Under the pieces are notes generated by a model. That model saw nothing but the letters and a program-made list of their open reading frames with translations. It searched no databases and was not told the DNA's origin. The translations under genes and the position numbers were made by a program. A DNA stretch of 64,000 nucleotides from Calothrix parasitica NIES-267 (GTDB taxonomy: Bacteria; Cyanobacteriota; Cyanobacteriia; Cyanobacteriales; Nostocaceae): assembly GCF_002368095.1 (NCBI RefSeq), contig NZ_AP018227.1, positions 4,613,782 to 4,677,781 of the forward strand, read 5' to 3'. The stretch's first letter is position 1, and every line of letters begins with the position of its first letter. Of this stretch, positions 36,326 to 45,140 are shown piece by piece.

Positions 36326-36556
36326 TGTAATTGGTAATTGGTAAAAAGTTGCTAGTCACTGACATATTGTATGACTGTCATTAATTTAAAGGCTGATATA
36401 AAAAGTACGTTAAAACGCACTAAAATTATTACCCAGTCTGATTAATATGACTTTGTTTTTGAGCCTCAGAATTTATTCTAAGGCAATATTGAAAATGATG
36501 CGAGATATCGGTAATCTAGTTTTCCTCATTCCCTACTCCGTTTATAAATATAAAGT

Positions 36557-37177
36557 ATGCAAATTGACATATTTCATGATACTGTATGTCCGTGGTGCCG
36601 AATTGGAAAAAAATACCTTTTTGATGCGCTTTCGGAATATAAAGGTAAAGCTGTAGAGATTCGCTGGCATCCTTTTATTTTAGATAATTCTGTTCCTAGT
36701 GAAGGATACGAATTTCGTAATTTTATGCAGCAGCGAAAAGGAATGTCACCGCAACAATTACAGCAAATGTTTAACTATACAAAAAGCATGGGTGAAGCTG
36801 CTGGTGTAATTTTAGATTTTGAAAATGTTAGCTTAGCTGTTAATACTACTCTTTCTCATCAGTTGATTGATTTAACCCCAAAGCCTCTTAAAAGTAAAGT
36901 TGTTGATGAAATTTATCGGGCTTACTTTGAAAAAGGTTCCAATCTCGGAAATATTGATTTTATATTAGAAATTGCTAAATCATGTGGAATAGATTCTCCT
37001 GAGATAGTACAAAAATTAAACGATAGACAATCCCGCGATACAGTTATTGCGGAATCAAATAAAGCTCGAAGTTTGGGTATAAGCAGCGTACCTTTTTTTA
37101 TTATTAATAATGAAATAAAAATTAGTGGCTCTCGGTCGAAAGAAACTTTTATTAATCAGTTAGCAGTTAGCAGTTAG
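36557..37177 (+). CDS. dsbA: DsbA-family thiol oxidoreductase (FrnE-like)
   Basis: Thioredoxin-fold protein of 206 residues with the redox motif Cys11-Pro-Trp-Cys14 (HDTVCPWCRIGKKYLFDALS) and a helical insertion (LQQMFNYTKSMGEAAGVILD). The cis-Pro strand reads GISSVPFFIINNEIKISGSR. It has no signal peptide, unlike periplasmic DsbA, and is closest in look to cytoplasmic FrnE/2-hydroxychromene-2-carboxylate isomerase-like proteins. The same gene type sits in the N. punctiforme scytonemin cluster; its role there is unknown. The C-terminal residues QLAVSS and the stop are encoded by CAGTTAG repeats, so the native end has probably been overwritten. Confidence 0.88.
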   Translation: MQIDIFHDTVCPWCRIGKKYLFDALSEYKGKAVEIRWHPFILDNSVPSEGYEFRNFMQQRKGMSPQQLQQMFNYTKSMGEAAGVILDFENVSLAVNTTLSHQLIDLTPKPLKSKVVDEIYRAYFEKGSNLGNIDFILEIAKSCGIDSPEIVQKLNDRQSRDTVIAESNKARSLGISSVPFFIINNEIKISGSRSKETFINQLAVSS

Positions 37178-37258
37178 CAGTTAACAGTGAGGAGTTAGGA
37201 GTTAGGAGTTAGGAGTTAGGAGTTAGGAGTTAGGAGTTAGGAGTTAGGAGTTAGTAAT
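37157..37258. repeat. Tandem repeats (CAGTTAG / GTTAGGA)n overlapping the dsbA 3' end
   Basis: Starts inside dsbA as CAGTTAG units and passes into about nine GTTAGGA heptamers. STRR class. Confidence 0.92.
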
Positions 37259-37346
37259 TAAGAATTAATATCTACCCCTTCTTACCAATTACCAATCCCT
37301 AATTACCAATTACCAATTCGCAATTCGCAATTATTAATTATTAATC

Positions 37347-38573
37347 ATGATATTAGAAGTACAAAGTAAGACTAAGTACAATCTGCAACCGATTCAGCAA
37401 CGTGTGGAAGTGAGTTTTAATTATCCGGTTCACTTTACTAATGGGATTTTTGATGTAGATAATCCTCTATTGGGACAGGTTATTACCAGCGATGGGGAAG
37501 CAAAACCGAAAAAGGTTGTAGCTGTTGTTGATGGTGGTTTGTTAGAACATCGAAATGGGTTGCTCGAACAATTACAAAAATATTGCGATACGCGGAGCGT
37601 CATGCCTACAGCATATCGCAATTCTTCGGTTCTCACTTTGTCTGCTGAACCGATGGTAGTTCGTGGTGGTGAAGCAGCAAAAAATAATCCTCGATTGGTT
37701 GAAGAAATTCATCAGTTGGTGGATGCTGCTGGTATCTGTCGTCACTCTTATATAATTGCCGTTGGCGGTGGTGCTGTTCTCGATTTGGTAGGATATGCAG
37801 CAGCTACAGCCCATCGAGGAATTCGCCTTATCCGTATTCCTACTACTGTTTTAGCTCAAAATGATTCTGCGGTTGGAGTTAAAAACGGTATCAATGCTTT
37901 TGGTAAAAAGAACTTTTTGGGAAGCTTTGCACCTCCTTACGCTGTTCTCAACGATTTTGATTTTCTTAGCAGTCTTAACCAGCGAGATTGGATTTCGGGT
38001 ATTGCTGAAGCGGTAAAAGTTGCACTGATTAAAGATGCGGACTTTTTCGAGTTTATTGCTGATAATGCTGCACTTCTAGCTCGTCGCGATTTACAAACAA
38101 TGCAGCAGGTAATTTACCGATGCGCTCAGTTGCATTTACAACATATTGCCACAAGCGGCGATGCTTTTGAAATGGGTTCTTCTCGTCCTCTTGATTTTGG
38201 ACATTGGGCGGCTCATAAACTCGAACAGTTGACTAATTACCGCTTGCGTCATGGTGAAGCTGTTGCTATTGGTATTGCCATGGATAGCACTTATTCTTAT
38301 TTAGAAGGAATGCTAACTCATTCAGAATGGCAGCAAATACTGAACACTTTAAAAACATTAGGATTTGAGCTATTCGTTCCCGAACTGAATGAAGAATCTG
38401 AAATACAGCATCCAAGATGTTTGTTTAGAGGACTAAACGAATTCCGCGAACATTTAGGTGGAGAACTAACCTTGACGCTTTTGCAAAGAATTGGACAAGA
38501 AATTGAGGTTCATACAGTTAAAAATTCGTCATATCAACAAGCAATTACATTGTTATCTAATGCGAAAATGTAA
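37347..38573 (+). CDS. eboD: EboD, 3-dehydroquinate-synthase-like sugar phosphate cyclase
   Basis: Member of the AroB/sugar phosphate cyclase superfamily, 408 residues. It has the NAD-binding SYIIAVGGGAVLDLVGYAAA segment, the RIPTTVLAQNDSAVGVKNGI loop, the zinc-ligand region AEAVKVALIKDADFFEF and the second His motif RPLDFGHWAAHKLEQLTNYR. Sequence details and its place just before eboE/eboF identify it as EboD rather than housekeeping AroB; the cyclic product is unknown. Residues about 80-91 (CDTRSVMPTAYR) are encoded by a dispersed palindromic repeat at 37585-37619 that keeps the frame. In N. punctiforme an aroB gene occupies the corresponding place after dsbA. Confidence 0.88.
   Translation: MILEVQSKTKYNLQPIQQRVEVSFNYPVHFTNGIFDVDNPLLGQVITSDGEAKPKKVVAVVDGGLLEHRNGLLEQLQKYCDTRSVMPTAYRNSSVLTLSAEPMVVRGGEAAKNNPRLVEEIHQLVDAAGICRHSYIIAVGGGAVLDLVGYAAATAHRGIRLIRIPTTVLAQNDSAVGVKNGINAFGKKNFLGSFAPPYAVLNDFDFLSSLNQRDWISGIAEAVKVALIKDADFFEFIADNAALLARRDLQTMQQVIYRCAQLHLQHIATSGDAFEMGSSRPLDFGHWAAHKLEQLTNYRLRHGEAVAIGIAMDSTYSYLEGMLTHSEWQQILNTLKTLGFELFVPELNEESEIQHPRCLFRGLNEFREHLGGELTLTLLQRIGQEIEVHTVKNSSYQQAITLLSNAKM
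37585..37619. repeat. Dispersed palindrome inserted in frame within eboD
   Basis: GCGATACGCGGAGCGTCATG...GCATATCGC: the ends GCGATA and TATCGC are inverted. It matches the look of palindromic interspersed repeats common between genes in cyanobacteria but here is read through as protein. Confidence 0.65.
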
Positions 38574-38632
38574 TTAATCGCAATGTTGTAATTTGCGATT
38601 TACGTATAGCATTTTGATAAACGGCTATAAAA

Positions 38633-39886
38633 ATGAAAATCTTTTCTAACAAAAACTTTCACTTGACTTACTGCACTAATATTCACCCCGGTGAAGATTG
38701 GATTCAGGTTTTTGCAAATTTGCAGCAATACATTCCATCTCTCAAAAAAAAGCTATCTCCAGATCAACCTTTCGGTATTGGTTTGCGTTTAGCAGATGCA
38801 GCATCTAGAGAACTTTTGCAAGGTAACACTTTGGAAGAGTTTAAATCATGGTTAAACGAACATGATTTATATGTTTTTACATTAAATGGTTTTCCTTATG
38901 GAGGTTTTCATTCACAGGTAGTCAAGGACAAAGTTTACGCACCAGATTGGTCTAAACAAGAGCGTTTAGACTATACATTGCGATTGACAAAAATTCTGGC
39001 CGAGCTTCTACCCGATGATATAGAAGGTAGCATTTCCACAGTACCGCTATCTTATAAACCCTGGTTTGAGGGTAACCAACTTTCTCAAGCGAAAGTAACC
39101 AGCAGTGCGACTATTTATATTGCTCAAGTAGTGGCACAAATGGTACGAATCCGCGCAGCAACCGATAAGGTTCTGCATTTGAATTTAGAACCGGAACCAG
39201 ATGCATTACTTGAAAATGCTGATGAAGTAATAAAGTATTTTGAGAAGTACTTATTACCAATAGGTGGAACATATTTAGCTAAAAGTTTGGGAATTCCTCA
39301 AGCAGCAGCCGAAGTATTATTATTAGAACACGTGCGAGTATGTTATGACACCTGTCATTTTGCAGTCGAATACGAAAACCCAGCTTCTGTTTTCCAGAGA
39401 TTTGCAGCAGCAGGAATTCAGATTGGTAAAATTCAAATTAGTGCAGCGATAAAAGCACAAATACCACAAGAGAAGAGCAAGCGGCTATTATTAAAAGAGA
39501 GATTGCAGCCTTTTGCAGAATCCACATATTTACATCAAGTAATCGCTCGTCATCCAGACGGAAAATTACAGCATTATCCAGATTTAGGAGCCGCTTTATC
39601 TTTTCTGGAAGAAAGCACTGCTTCAGAATGGAGAACTCACTTTCACGTACCATTATTTATCGATGATTATCAAATAGTACAGTCAACACAAGATGATATA
39701 GTTAACGTCTTTGAGCTATTACAAAATAACGAAATTTGCAATCATTTAGAAATCGAAACTTATACTTGGGAAGTATTACCTCCCGAAATGAAAGTTGACA
39801 TAGAATCATCCATTCAGCGCGAGTATGAATGGGTTTTGTGGAAACTACAAGCAATAAATTATCAAGAATTAGTTGAAGTTAGGTAA
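38633..39886 (+). CDS. eboE: EboE, xylose-isomerase-like TIM-barrel protein
   Basis: Sugar phosphate isomerase/epimerase-like TIM barrel of 417 residues, named metabolite traffic protein EboE in this cluster. Characteristic segments are FHLTYCTNIHPGEDWIQVFA, FTLNGFPYGGFHSQVVKDKV and VLHLNLEPEPDALLENADEV. The potential metal-binding strand is EHVRVCYDTCHFAVEYENPA, and the late loop is WRTHFHVPLFIDDYQ. Several Glu, Asp and His residues at strand ends are consistent with a divalent metal site. The substrate is unknown; the ebo cluster as a whole is linked to export of the scytonemin precursor. It follows eboD by 59 nt with no repeat between, indicating cotranscription. Confidence 0.9.
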   Translation: MKIFSNKNFHLTYCTNIHPGEDWIQVFANLQQYIPSLKKKLSPDQPFGIGLRLADAASRELLQGNTLEEFKSWLNEHDLYVFTLNGFPYGGFHSQVVKDKVYAPDWSKQERLDYTLRLTKILAELLPDDIEGSISTVPLSYKPWFEGNQLSQAKVTSSATIYIAQVVAQMVRIRAATDKVLHLNLEPEPDALLENADEVIKYFEKYLLPIGGTYLAKSLGIPQAAAEVLLLEHVRVCYDTCHFAVEYENPASVFQRFAAAGIQIGKIQISAAIKAQIPQEKSKRLLLKERLQPFAESTYLHQVIARHPDGKLQHYPDLGAALSFLEESTASEWRTHFHVPLFIDDYQIVQSTQDDIVNVFELLQNNEICNHLEIETYTWEVLPPEMKVDIESSIQREYEWVLWKLQAINYQELVEVR

Positions 39887-40039
39887 GTATAATTCGTAAT
39901 TCGTAATTCGTAATTCGTAATTGGGAATTGGGCATTGGAAATTGGAAATTTAGAAGCTAATAATTGAGATTTAAATAATAGCAATAATTATAGCTATTTG
40001 TAGTGGGAGCATCTTGCTCCCTTACTTTTTTAGCAATTA

Positions 40040-40114
40040 TCAATTACCAACTACCAATTACCAATTACCAATTACCAATTACCAATTACCAATTACCAAT
40101 TACCAACTACCAAC
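40040..40114. repeat. Tandem repeat (ATTACCA)n before eboF
   Basis: About ten ATTACCA heptamers directly upstream of eboF, preceded by ATTCGTA units (39893-39925) after eboE and a GGGAGCATCTTGCTCCC hairpin (40005-40021). They separate eboF from eboE by 248 bp. Confidence 0.92.
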
Positions 40115-40134
40115 TAATAAATAATAACTAATTC

Positions 40135-41532
40135 ATGAATAAAACAGTAGTAATTAACGTAGTCGGATTAACTAAAAATCTATTAGGAAAGCATACACCA
40201 AAGCTTTCGCAGTGGGCGGAAAAAGGAAAGGTCGCGACGGTGGAATCTATTCTACCTGCGGTAACTTGTTCGGCACAGTCTACTTATGTAACTGGTAAAA
40301 TGCCATCGGAACATGGCATCGTTGGTAATGGTTGGTATTTTCGAGATGATTGTGAAACTAAGTTTTGGAGACAGTCAAATAAGTTAGTTCAATCGCCAAA
40401 AATATGGGAAATGGCGCGGGAATTGGATGCGGATTTTACCTGCGCTAATATGTTTTGGTGGTACAACATGTACTCTTCGGCTGATTACTCGGTGACTCCT
40501 CGACCGATGTATCCTGCTGATGGTAGAAAAATTCCCGATATTTATGCTTATCCCGCAAACTTTCGCGACCAACTACAAGCTGAGTTTGGTCAATTTCCTT
40601 TATTTAACTTTTGGGGACCAACTGCATCAATTGCATCTACAAGGTGGATAGCAAATTCATCGAAATGGGTAGAAGAAAAATGCAGTCCCAATTTAACTTT
40701 AGTTTATTTACCGCATCTAGATTACTGTTTGCAAAAGTTTGGGCCAGACCAAGACAAAATAGCTCAGGATTTACAAGAAGTAGATGCTGTTTGTGCTGAT
40801 TTGATTGATTTCTACGAGCAGCGTGGTGCTTCTGTAATTGTGTTATCGGAATATGGAATTACATCAGTTTCCCAGCCGATTCACATCAATAGATTATTGC
40901 GTTCCCAAGGTTTGTTAGCTATTCGCGAAGAAGAAGGAAGAGAACTTTTAGACGCTGGAGCTAGTAAAGCTTTTGCGGTTGCAGACCATCAAATTGCTCA
41001 CGTTTATGTCAACGATGCAGACTGTATTCCCCAAGTCAGAAGTTTGTTGGAACAAGTTGAGGGAATCGACTATGTTTTAGATGAAAATAGCAAATCAGAT
41101 TATCATCTAAATCATTCTCGGAGTGGGGAATTAGTCGCAGTTGCAAACAGTAATGCATGGTTTACCTATTATTATTGGCTCGATGATAAACGCGCTCCAG
41201 ATTTTGCCAGAACAGTAGATATTCATCGTAAACCAGGTTACGACCCCGTAGAATTATTTATTGACCCTGAAATCAAACTTCCTAAATTAAAAGTAGGCTC
41301 AAAACTGCTGAAGAAAAAGCTTGGGTTCCGCTACTTGATGGATGTAATTCCATTAGACGCTTCTTTAGTAAAAGGTTCTCACGGTTGTATTCCTCCGACC
41401 CCCGACATGGGACCTTTATTAATTAGTCAGCAAAGTGAGTTAATTAATTCAGAATCCATCAAAGCGACCGATGTATGTGGATTAATCTTGCAACATCTTC
41501 AAATCTACAGCGAACAGTTAGCAGTGATGTAG
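40135..41532 (+). CDS. eboF: EboF, alkaline phosphatase superfamily (nucleotide pyrophosphatase-like)
   Basis: A 465-residue member of the alkaline phosphatase/NPP superfamily. The nucleophile region is LPAVTCSAQSTYVTGKMPSE (Thr44), followed by HGIVGNGWYFRDD. Later metal-site regions are LPHLDYCLQKFGPDQD and VLSEYGITSVSQPIHINRLL. The first Asp of the usual IDGL motif is replaced (VVINVVGLT), and the SDHG motif reads SEYG, so the metal site differs from standard NPPs. The end of the protein contains LVKGSHGCIPPTPDMGPLLI, a conserved His/Asp patch of the superfamily. It is the last ebo gene. The final residues QLAVM are repeat-encoded. Confidence 0.88.
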   Translation: MNKTVVINVVGLTKNLLGKHTPKLSQWAEKGKVATVESILPAVTCSAQSTYVTGKMPSEHGIVGNGWYFRDDCETKFWRQSNKLVQSPKIWEMARELDADFTCANMFWWYNMYSSADYSVTPRPMYPADGRKIPDIYAYPANFRDQLQAEFGQFPLFNFWGPTASIASTRWIANSSKWVEEKCSPNLTLVYLPHLDYCLQKFGPDQDKIAQDLQEVDAVCADLIDFYEQRGASVIVLSEYGITSVSQPIHINRLLRSQGLLAIREEEGRELLDAGASKAFAVADHQIAHVYVNDADCIPQVRSLLEQVEGIDYVLDENSKSDYHLNHSRSGELVAVANSNAWFTYYYWLDDKRAPDFARTVDIHRKPGYDPVELFIDPEIKLPKLKVGSKLLKKKLGFRYLMDVIPLDASLVKGSHGCIPPTPDMGPLLISQQSELINSESIKATDVCGLILQHLQIYSEQLAVM

Positions 41533-41595
41533 TAGCCTGGTTCGTAGTTGCGCTTTAGCGCCAATTCAATTACGAACAAAGATTAAGCTCTGATA

Positions 41596-41847
41596 ATTAG
41601 TAGTTTGCTTCATAAATTATGATGGGTCGCGTTTTCTTTGGAAATGTCGGGAGACGTTATTTATAACGTCTCTACATTACGTCCGTAGAAAACAAAACTG
41701 TCAAAATTAATGAAAAGGACTATTAGTAGTTTGTTTCATAAATTATGATGGGTCGCGTTTTCTTTGGAAATGTCGGGAGACGTTATTTATAACGTCTCTA
41801 CATTACGTCCGTAGAAAACAAAACTGTCAAAATTAATGAAAAGGACT
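41596..41847. repeat. 126-bp tandem duplication between eboF and trpE
   Basis: Bases 41596-41721 and 41722-41847 are near identical; the one difference seen by eye is GCTT against GTTT near the left end. Each copy carries the palindrome GAGACGTTATTTATAACGTC. The pair sits between the arms of a CGTAGTTGCGCTTTAGCGCC-type repeat (41549 and about 41900). Confidence 0.9.
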
Positions 41848-42516
41848 AGTAGCTTCTGTTTATCTCATTTGGCGCTATGAGCGGAGCTTACTCTGCGAGA
41901 AAGCACAACTACGAACTCTCATATGCTTTCCATACTCTGGATGGTAGCGAAAATACTGATAGCTTGTTTGTTGCTTTTTGTTTAGTAAAGTTATGTAACA
42001 GCTAAAGATTGGACACACCTATCGAAAAAAAATTCATGTATGGTCTACACGATATCTAGTAGGCTTAGATTATAAAGAAAAGTTTACGACGAAAGTTTCA
42101 GGTTACTGGTGACCCATTTTACCTGTAATCTATATTGATTAATCTTACCTAGAAAGTTAAGATACTAAGAATATTGGTTTGTACCATCGTGCTTTTTTTT
42201 ATATTTTTTCAAATTTTTATTAATAATCTACGCGATAGTAGGCAGTATCTTAGCCGGACTACGTTTTAAAAATTTTACTGTGGTCGAAATCTTGTAATTT
42301 AGTTGTAATTAGAATTATTCTTAAATTCAAATTCCACAGTCGAGATAATCAGGAAATCAATAACGGTTGGGTTTTGCACGATATAGATGCGTGAAACCTA
42401 AAATTGTTATTTGTCATCGTTGAATGCATTTATGGTTTTGACCTAAATGTTGGTTTTTAGTTTTTGATTTTTATTTTTGACTGTATACTTCGCAATTATT
42501 CCTTCTTGAATAACTC
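41848..42516. promoter_or_regulatory. Leader region of the trp genes
   Basis: About 670 bp upstream of trpE(G) with no long ORF. It probably holds the promoter of trpE(G). I found no clear Trp-rich leader peptide or attenuator stem, so attenuation is not supported. Confidence 0.35.
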
Positions 42517-44724
42517 ATGATTGAAAATCTTACTTATACAACTCATGGTGGTGTCAATGTATCTCGCTTTGTAACAGAAGTTGAGATTGATGCAGCTTTA
42601 GAAGATATTTTGTTTCACCTTGATTCTAAACGCGGTGGCTTGCTCAAAAGTAATTATGAATATCCAGGAAGATATAAAAGATGGGCGATTGGATTTGTAA
42701 ATCCACCTCTGGAAATTGCGACGCGAGATAAAGGTTTTACTATTACTGCGCTGAACGAACGAGGTAAGACTCTTTTACCAATATTTTTGCAGCGCTTATC
42801 CGAACATCCACAATTATCTGAAGTTCAAGTTAACAATACTGAAAAAATTACTGGTACCGTCAAGCCCACTCAACAATTATTTACAGAAGAAGAACGGAGT
42901 AAACAACCTTCGGCTTTTACAGTTATTCGCGATATTCTTCAGGCTTTTTATAGCGATGAAGACGAACATTTAGGGCTTTATGGTGCGTTTGGTTATGATT
43001 TAGTATTCCAGTTTGAACCAATTTCGCGACGGTTGCAGCGTGCGGATGACCAAAGAGATTTGGTACTGTATTTACCCGATGAGTTGGTAATTGTTGACTA
43101 CTATTTACAACGTGCTTATCGCGTTAGTTATGAATTTGAAACTGCACAAGGAAGCACAAAAAATCTTCCTCGTACTGGTGAATCATTAGACTATAGAGGT
43201 AAAAGACTTACTCCCGCGAAAAAATCCGACCATGAAACGGGTGAATATTCCAAGCAGGTAGAAGGTGCGCTTGAATATTTCCGTAGGGGAGATTTATTTG
43301 AAGTCGTACCTTCCCAGAACTTTTTTATTGAAAGCGAAGCAAAACCTTCAGAATTATTCACCACTTTAGGGCAAATTAATCCGAGTCCCTATGGGTTTAT
43401 CTTTAATTTAGGTGGGGAATATATTATTGGTTCTTCTCCGGAAATCTTCGTTAGAGTTGACGGTAGACGGATAGAAACTTGTCCGATTAGCGGTACAATC
43501 TCGCGAGGAAAAGATGCTTTAGATGATGCGACACAAATTCGTCAGCTGCTGAATTCGTTTAAAGATGAATCTGAATTAACGATGTGTACCGATGTAGACC
43601 GTAACGATAAATCGCGGATTTGCGAACCGGGTTCGGTACGGGTAATCGGTCGTCGTCAAATTGAAATGTACAGCCATTTAATCCATACGGTAGACCATGT
43701 AGAAGGTACGCTACGAAGCAATTTTGACGCTTTAGATGCATTTTTAACTCATACTTGGGCCGTAACCGTAACGGGGGCCCCGAAGAAGTCAGCAATTGAA
43801 TATCTCGAACATTACGAGCATAGTCCTAGACGCTGGTACGGTGGAGCAGTAGGCTACTTAAACTTTAACGGTAATTTGAATACCGGGTTAATTTTACGAA
43901 CAATTCGACTTCAAGATTCAGTTGCAGAAGTACGAGTCGGTGCAACGGTATTATATGACTCTATTCCCGCAGCCGAAGAACAAGAAACTTTAACTAAAGC
44001 AGCAGCAGCTTTTGAAACAATTCGTCGTGCAGGGGAAAAAGTCAAATCAGCCGAATGCGACTCAAAGTCTTTAAGCGCTTGTATTCCAGATGTAGAAGCT
44101 GGTAAACGTATCTTATTAATCGACCACGAAGACTCTTTCGTTCACACTTTAGCCAACTACATGCGTCAAACCGGGGCTGATGTCAAAACCCTGCGTCACG
44201 GTTTTGATGAAGAAATTTTTGATAGGGAAAAACCAGATTTAGTCGTATTGTCTCCCGGTCCCGGTAGACCCAGTGATTTTAAAGTTCCTCAAACCGTACA
44301 AGCTTGTATGCGTCGTAATATTCCAGTTTTCGGGGTTTGTTTGGGATTGCAGGGTATAGTCGAAGCCTTCGGTGGAGAATTAGGAGTTTTAGATTATCCA
44401 CAGCACGGGAAACCTTCCAAGATTAACGTTAGTGAATCGGATTCGGTGATGTTTAAGGACTTACCGGAATCTTTTAGTGTTGGTAGATATCATTCACTGT
44501 TTGCACTACCCGAAAAATTTCCTCAAGAATTGAAAGTTACCGCAATGTCCGAAGACGATGTAATTATGGCAGTTGAACATAAAACATTGCCGATTGCGGC
44601 CGTACAGTTTCATCCAGAATCGATTATGACTTTAGCAGGAGAGGTCGGATTGGCAATGATTAAAAACGTTGTTTACAAGTATACGAAGTCGGGAGACTCG
44701 GAAACTGTTTCTGTCAGCAAGTGA
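42517..44724 (+). CDS. trpE: Fused anthranilate synthase TrpE-TrpG
   Basis: Chorismate to anthranilate, first step of tryptophan synthesis. The 735-residue protein joins a component I domain (about 1-520) to a glutamine amidotransferase domain (about 540-735). Component I has GGLLKSNYEYPGRYKRWAIG near the N-terminus, GDLFEVVPSQ, SPSPYGF-type and TVTGAPKKSAIEYLEHYEHS motifs. The amidotransferase has VLSPGPGRPSDF, the nucleophile Cys in VFGVCLGLQGIVEAFGG and VQFHPESIMTLAG. This is the fused form, like rhizobial TrpE(G), so no separate trpG is needed. As part of the scytonemin locus it would provide a dedicated tryptophan supply. Confidence 0.93.
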   Translation: MIENLTYTTHGGVNVSRFVTEVEIDAALEDILFHLDSKRGGLLKSNYEYPGRYKRWAIGFVNPPLEIATRDKGFTITALNERGKTLLPIFLQRLSEHPQLSEVQVNNTEKITGTVKPTQQLFTEEERSKQPSAFTVIRDILQAFYSDEDEHLGLYGAFGYDLVFQFEPISRRLQRADDQRDLVLYLPDELVIVDYYLQRAYRVSYEFETAQGSTKNLPRTGESLDYRGKRLTPAKKSDHETGEYSKQVEGALEYFRRGDLFEVVPSQNFFIESEAKPSELFTTLGQINPSPYGFIFNLGGEYIIGSSPEIFVRVDGRRIETCPISGTISRGKDALDDATQIRQLLNSFKDESELTMCTDVDRNDKSRICEPGSVRVIGRRQIEMYSHLIHTVDHVEGTLRSNFDALDAFLTHTWAVTVTGAPKKSAIEYLEHYEHSPRRWYGGAVGYLNFNGNLNTGLILRTIRLQDSVAEVRVGATVLYDSIPAAEEQETLTKAAAAFETIRRAGEKVKSAECDSKSLSACIPDVEAGKRILLIDHEDSFVHTLANYMRQTGADVKTLRHGFDEEIFDREKPDLVVLSPGPGRPSDFKVPQTVQACMRRNIPVFGVCLGLQGIVEAFGGELGVLDYPQHGKPSKINVSESDSVMFKDLPESFSVGRYHSLFALPEKFPQELKVTAMSEDDVIMAVEHKTLPIAAVQFHPESIMTLAGEVGLAMIKNVVYKYTKSGDSETVSVSK

Positions 44725-45140
44725 ACGGTGAGCAGCGAACAGTTAAGTACTTGTTTCGGATTTTGAGTTTCTGAATAAATTAACAAGTAAGCCGATTAAA
44801 GTACGGCTAATCTATAATCTTTTGCTTTTAGTGCGGGTTTCAAACCTGCACTACATATAGCTAACTCGAATTTAATAGTTGTCACGGTCATGATAAAAAG
44901 GAGAAAAATTGATGAAACTGGGGATTGAGCAGTTCTATCGCTGATATCTAGAACATTAGCGTTGCTAGCGGTGTGAAGTTAAGTGCATTCAAGGCTAATG
45001 CTCAAAATGCTCAAAAAAAATTTTTTTTTACAGCGACAGTCTTCATTGCATAAACGTCACTATTTGGCCGCTAAGTAAATTATAGCTATTACCAATAAAT
45101 ATATAGAGGCTCGCCTTACTTGTTCTAAGGAAGTAATATT
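44725..45140. other. Gap between trpE(G) and trpC
   Basis: About 415 bp without a gene. It holds a GTGCGGGTTTCAAACCTGCAC hairpin (44832-44852) and a run of A then T near 45015-45030. A promoter for trpC could lie in the right 100 bp; AAGGAAG precedes the trpC ATG. Confidence 0.4.

Noticed and set aside
36447-36656. 69-residue ORF overlapping the dsbA start
   Set aside because: It overlaps the certain dsbA N-terminus in another frame and has no homology features.
41848-42516. Possible trp attenuator leader
   Set aside because: No Trp-rich leader peptide or convincing alternating stems could be found.
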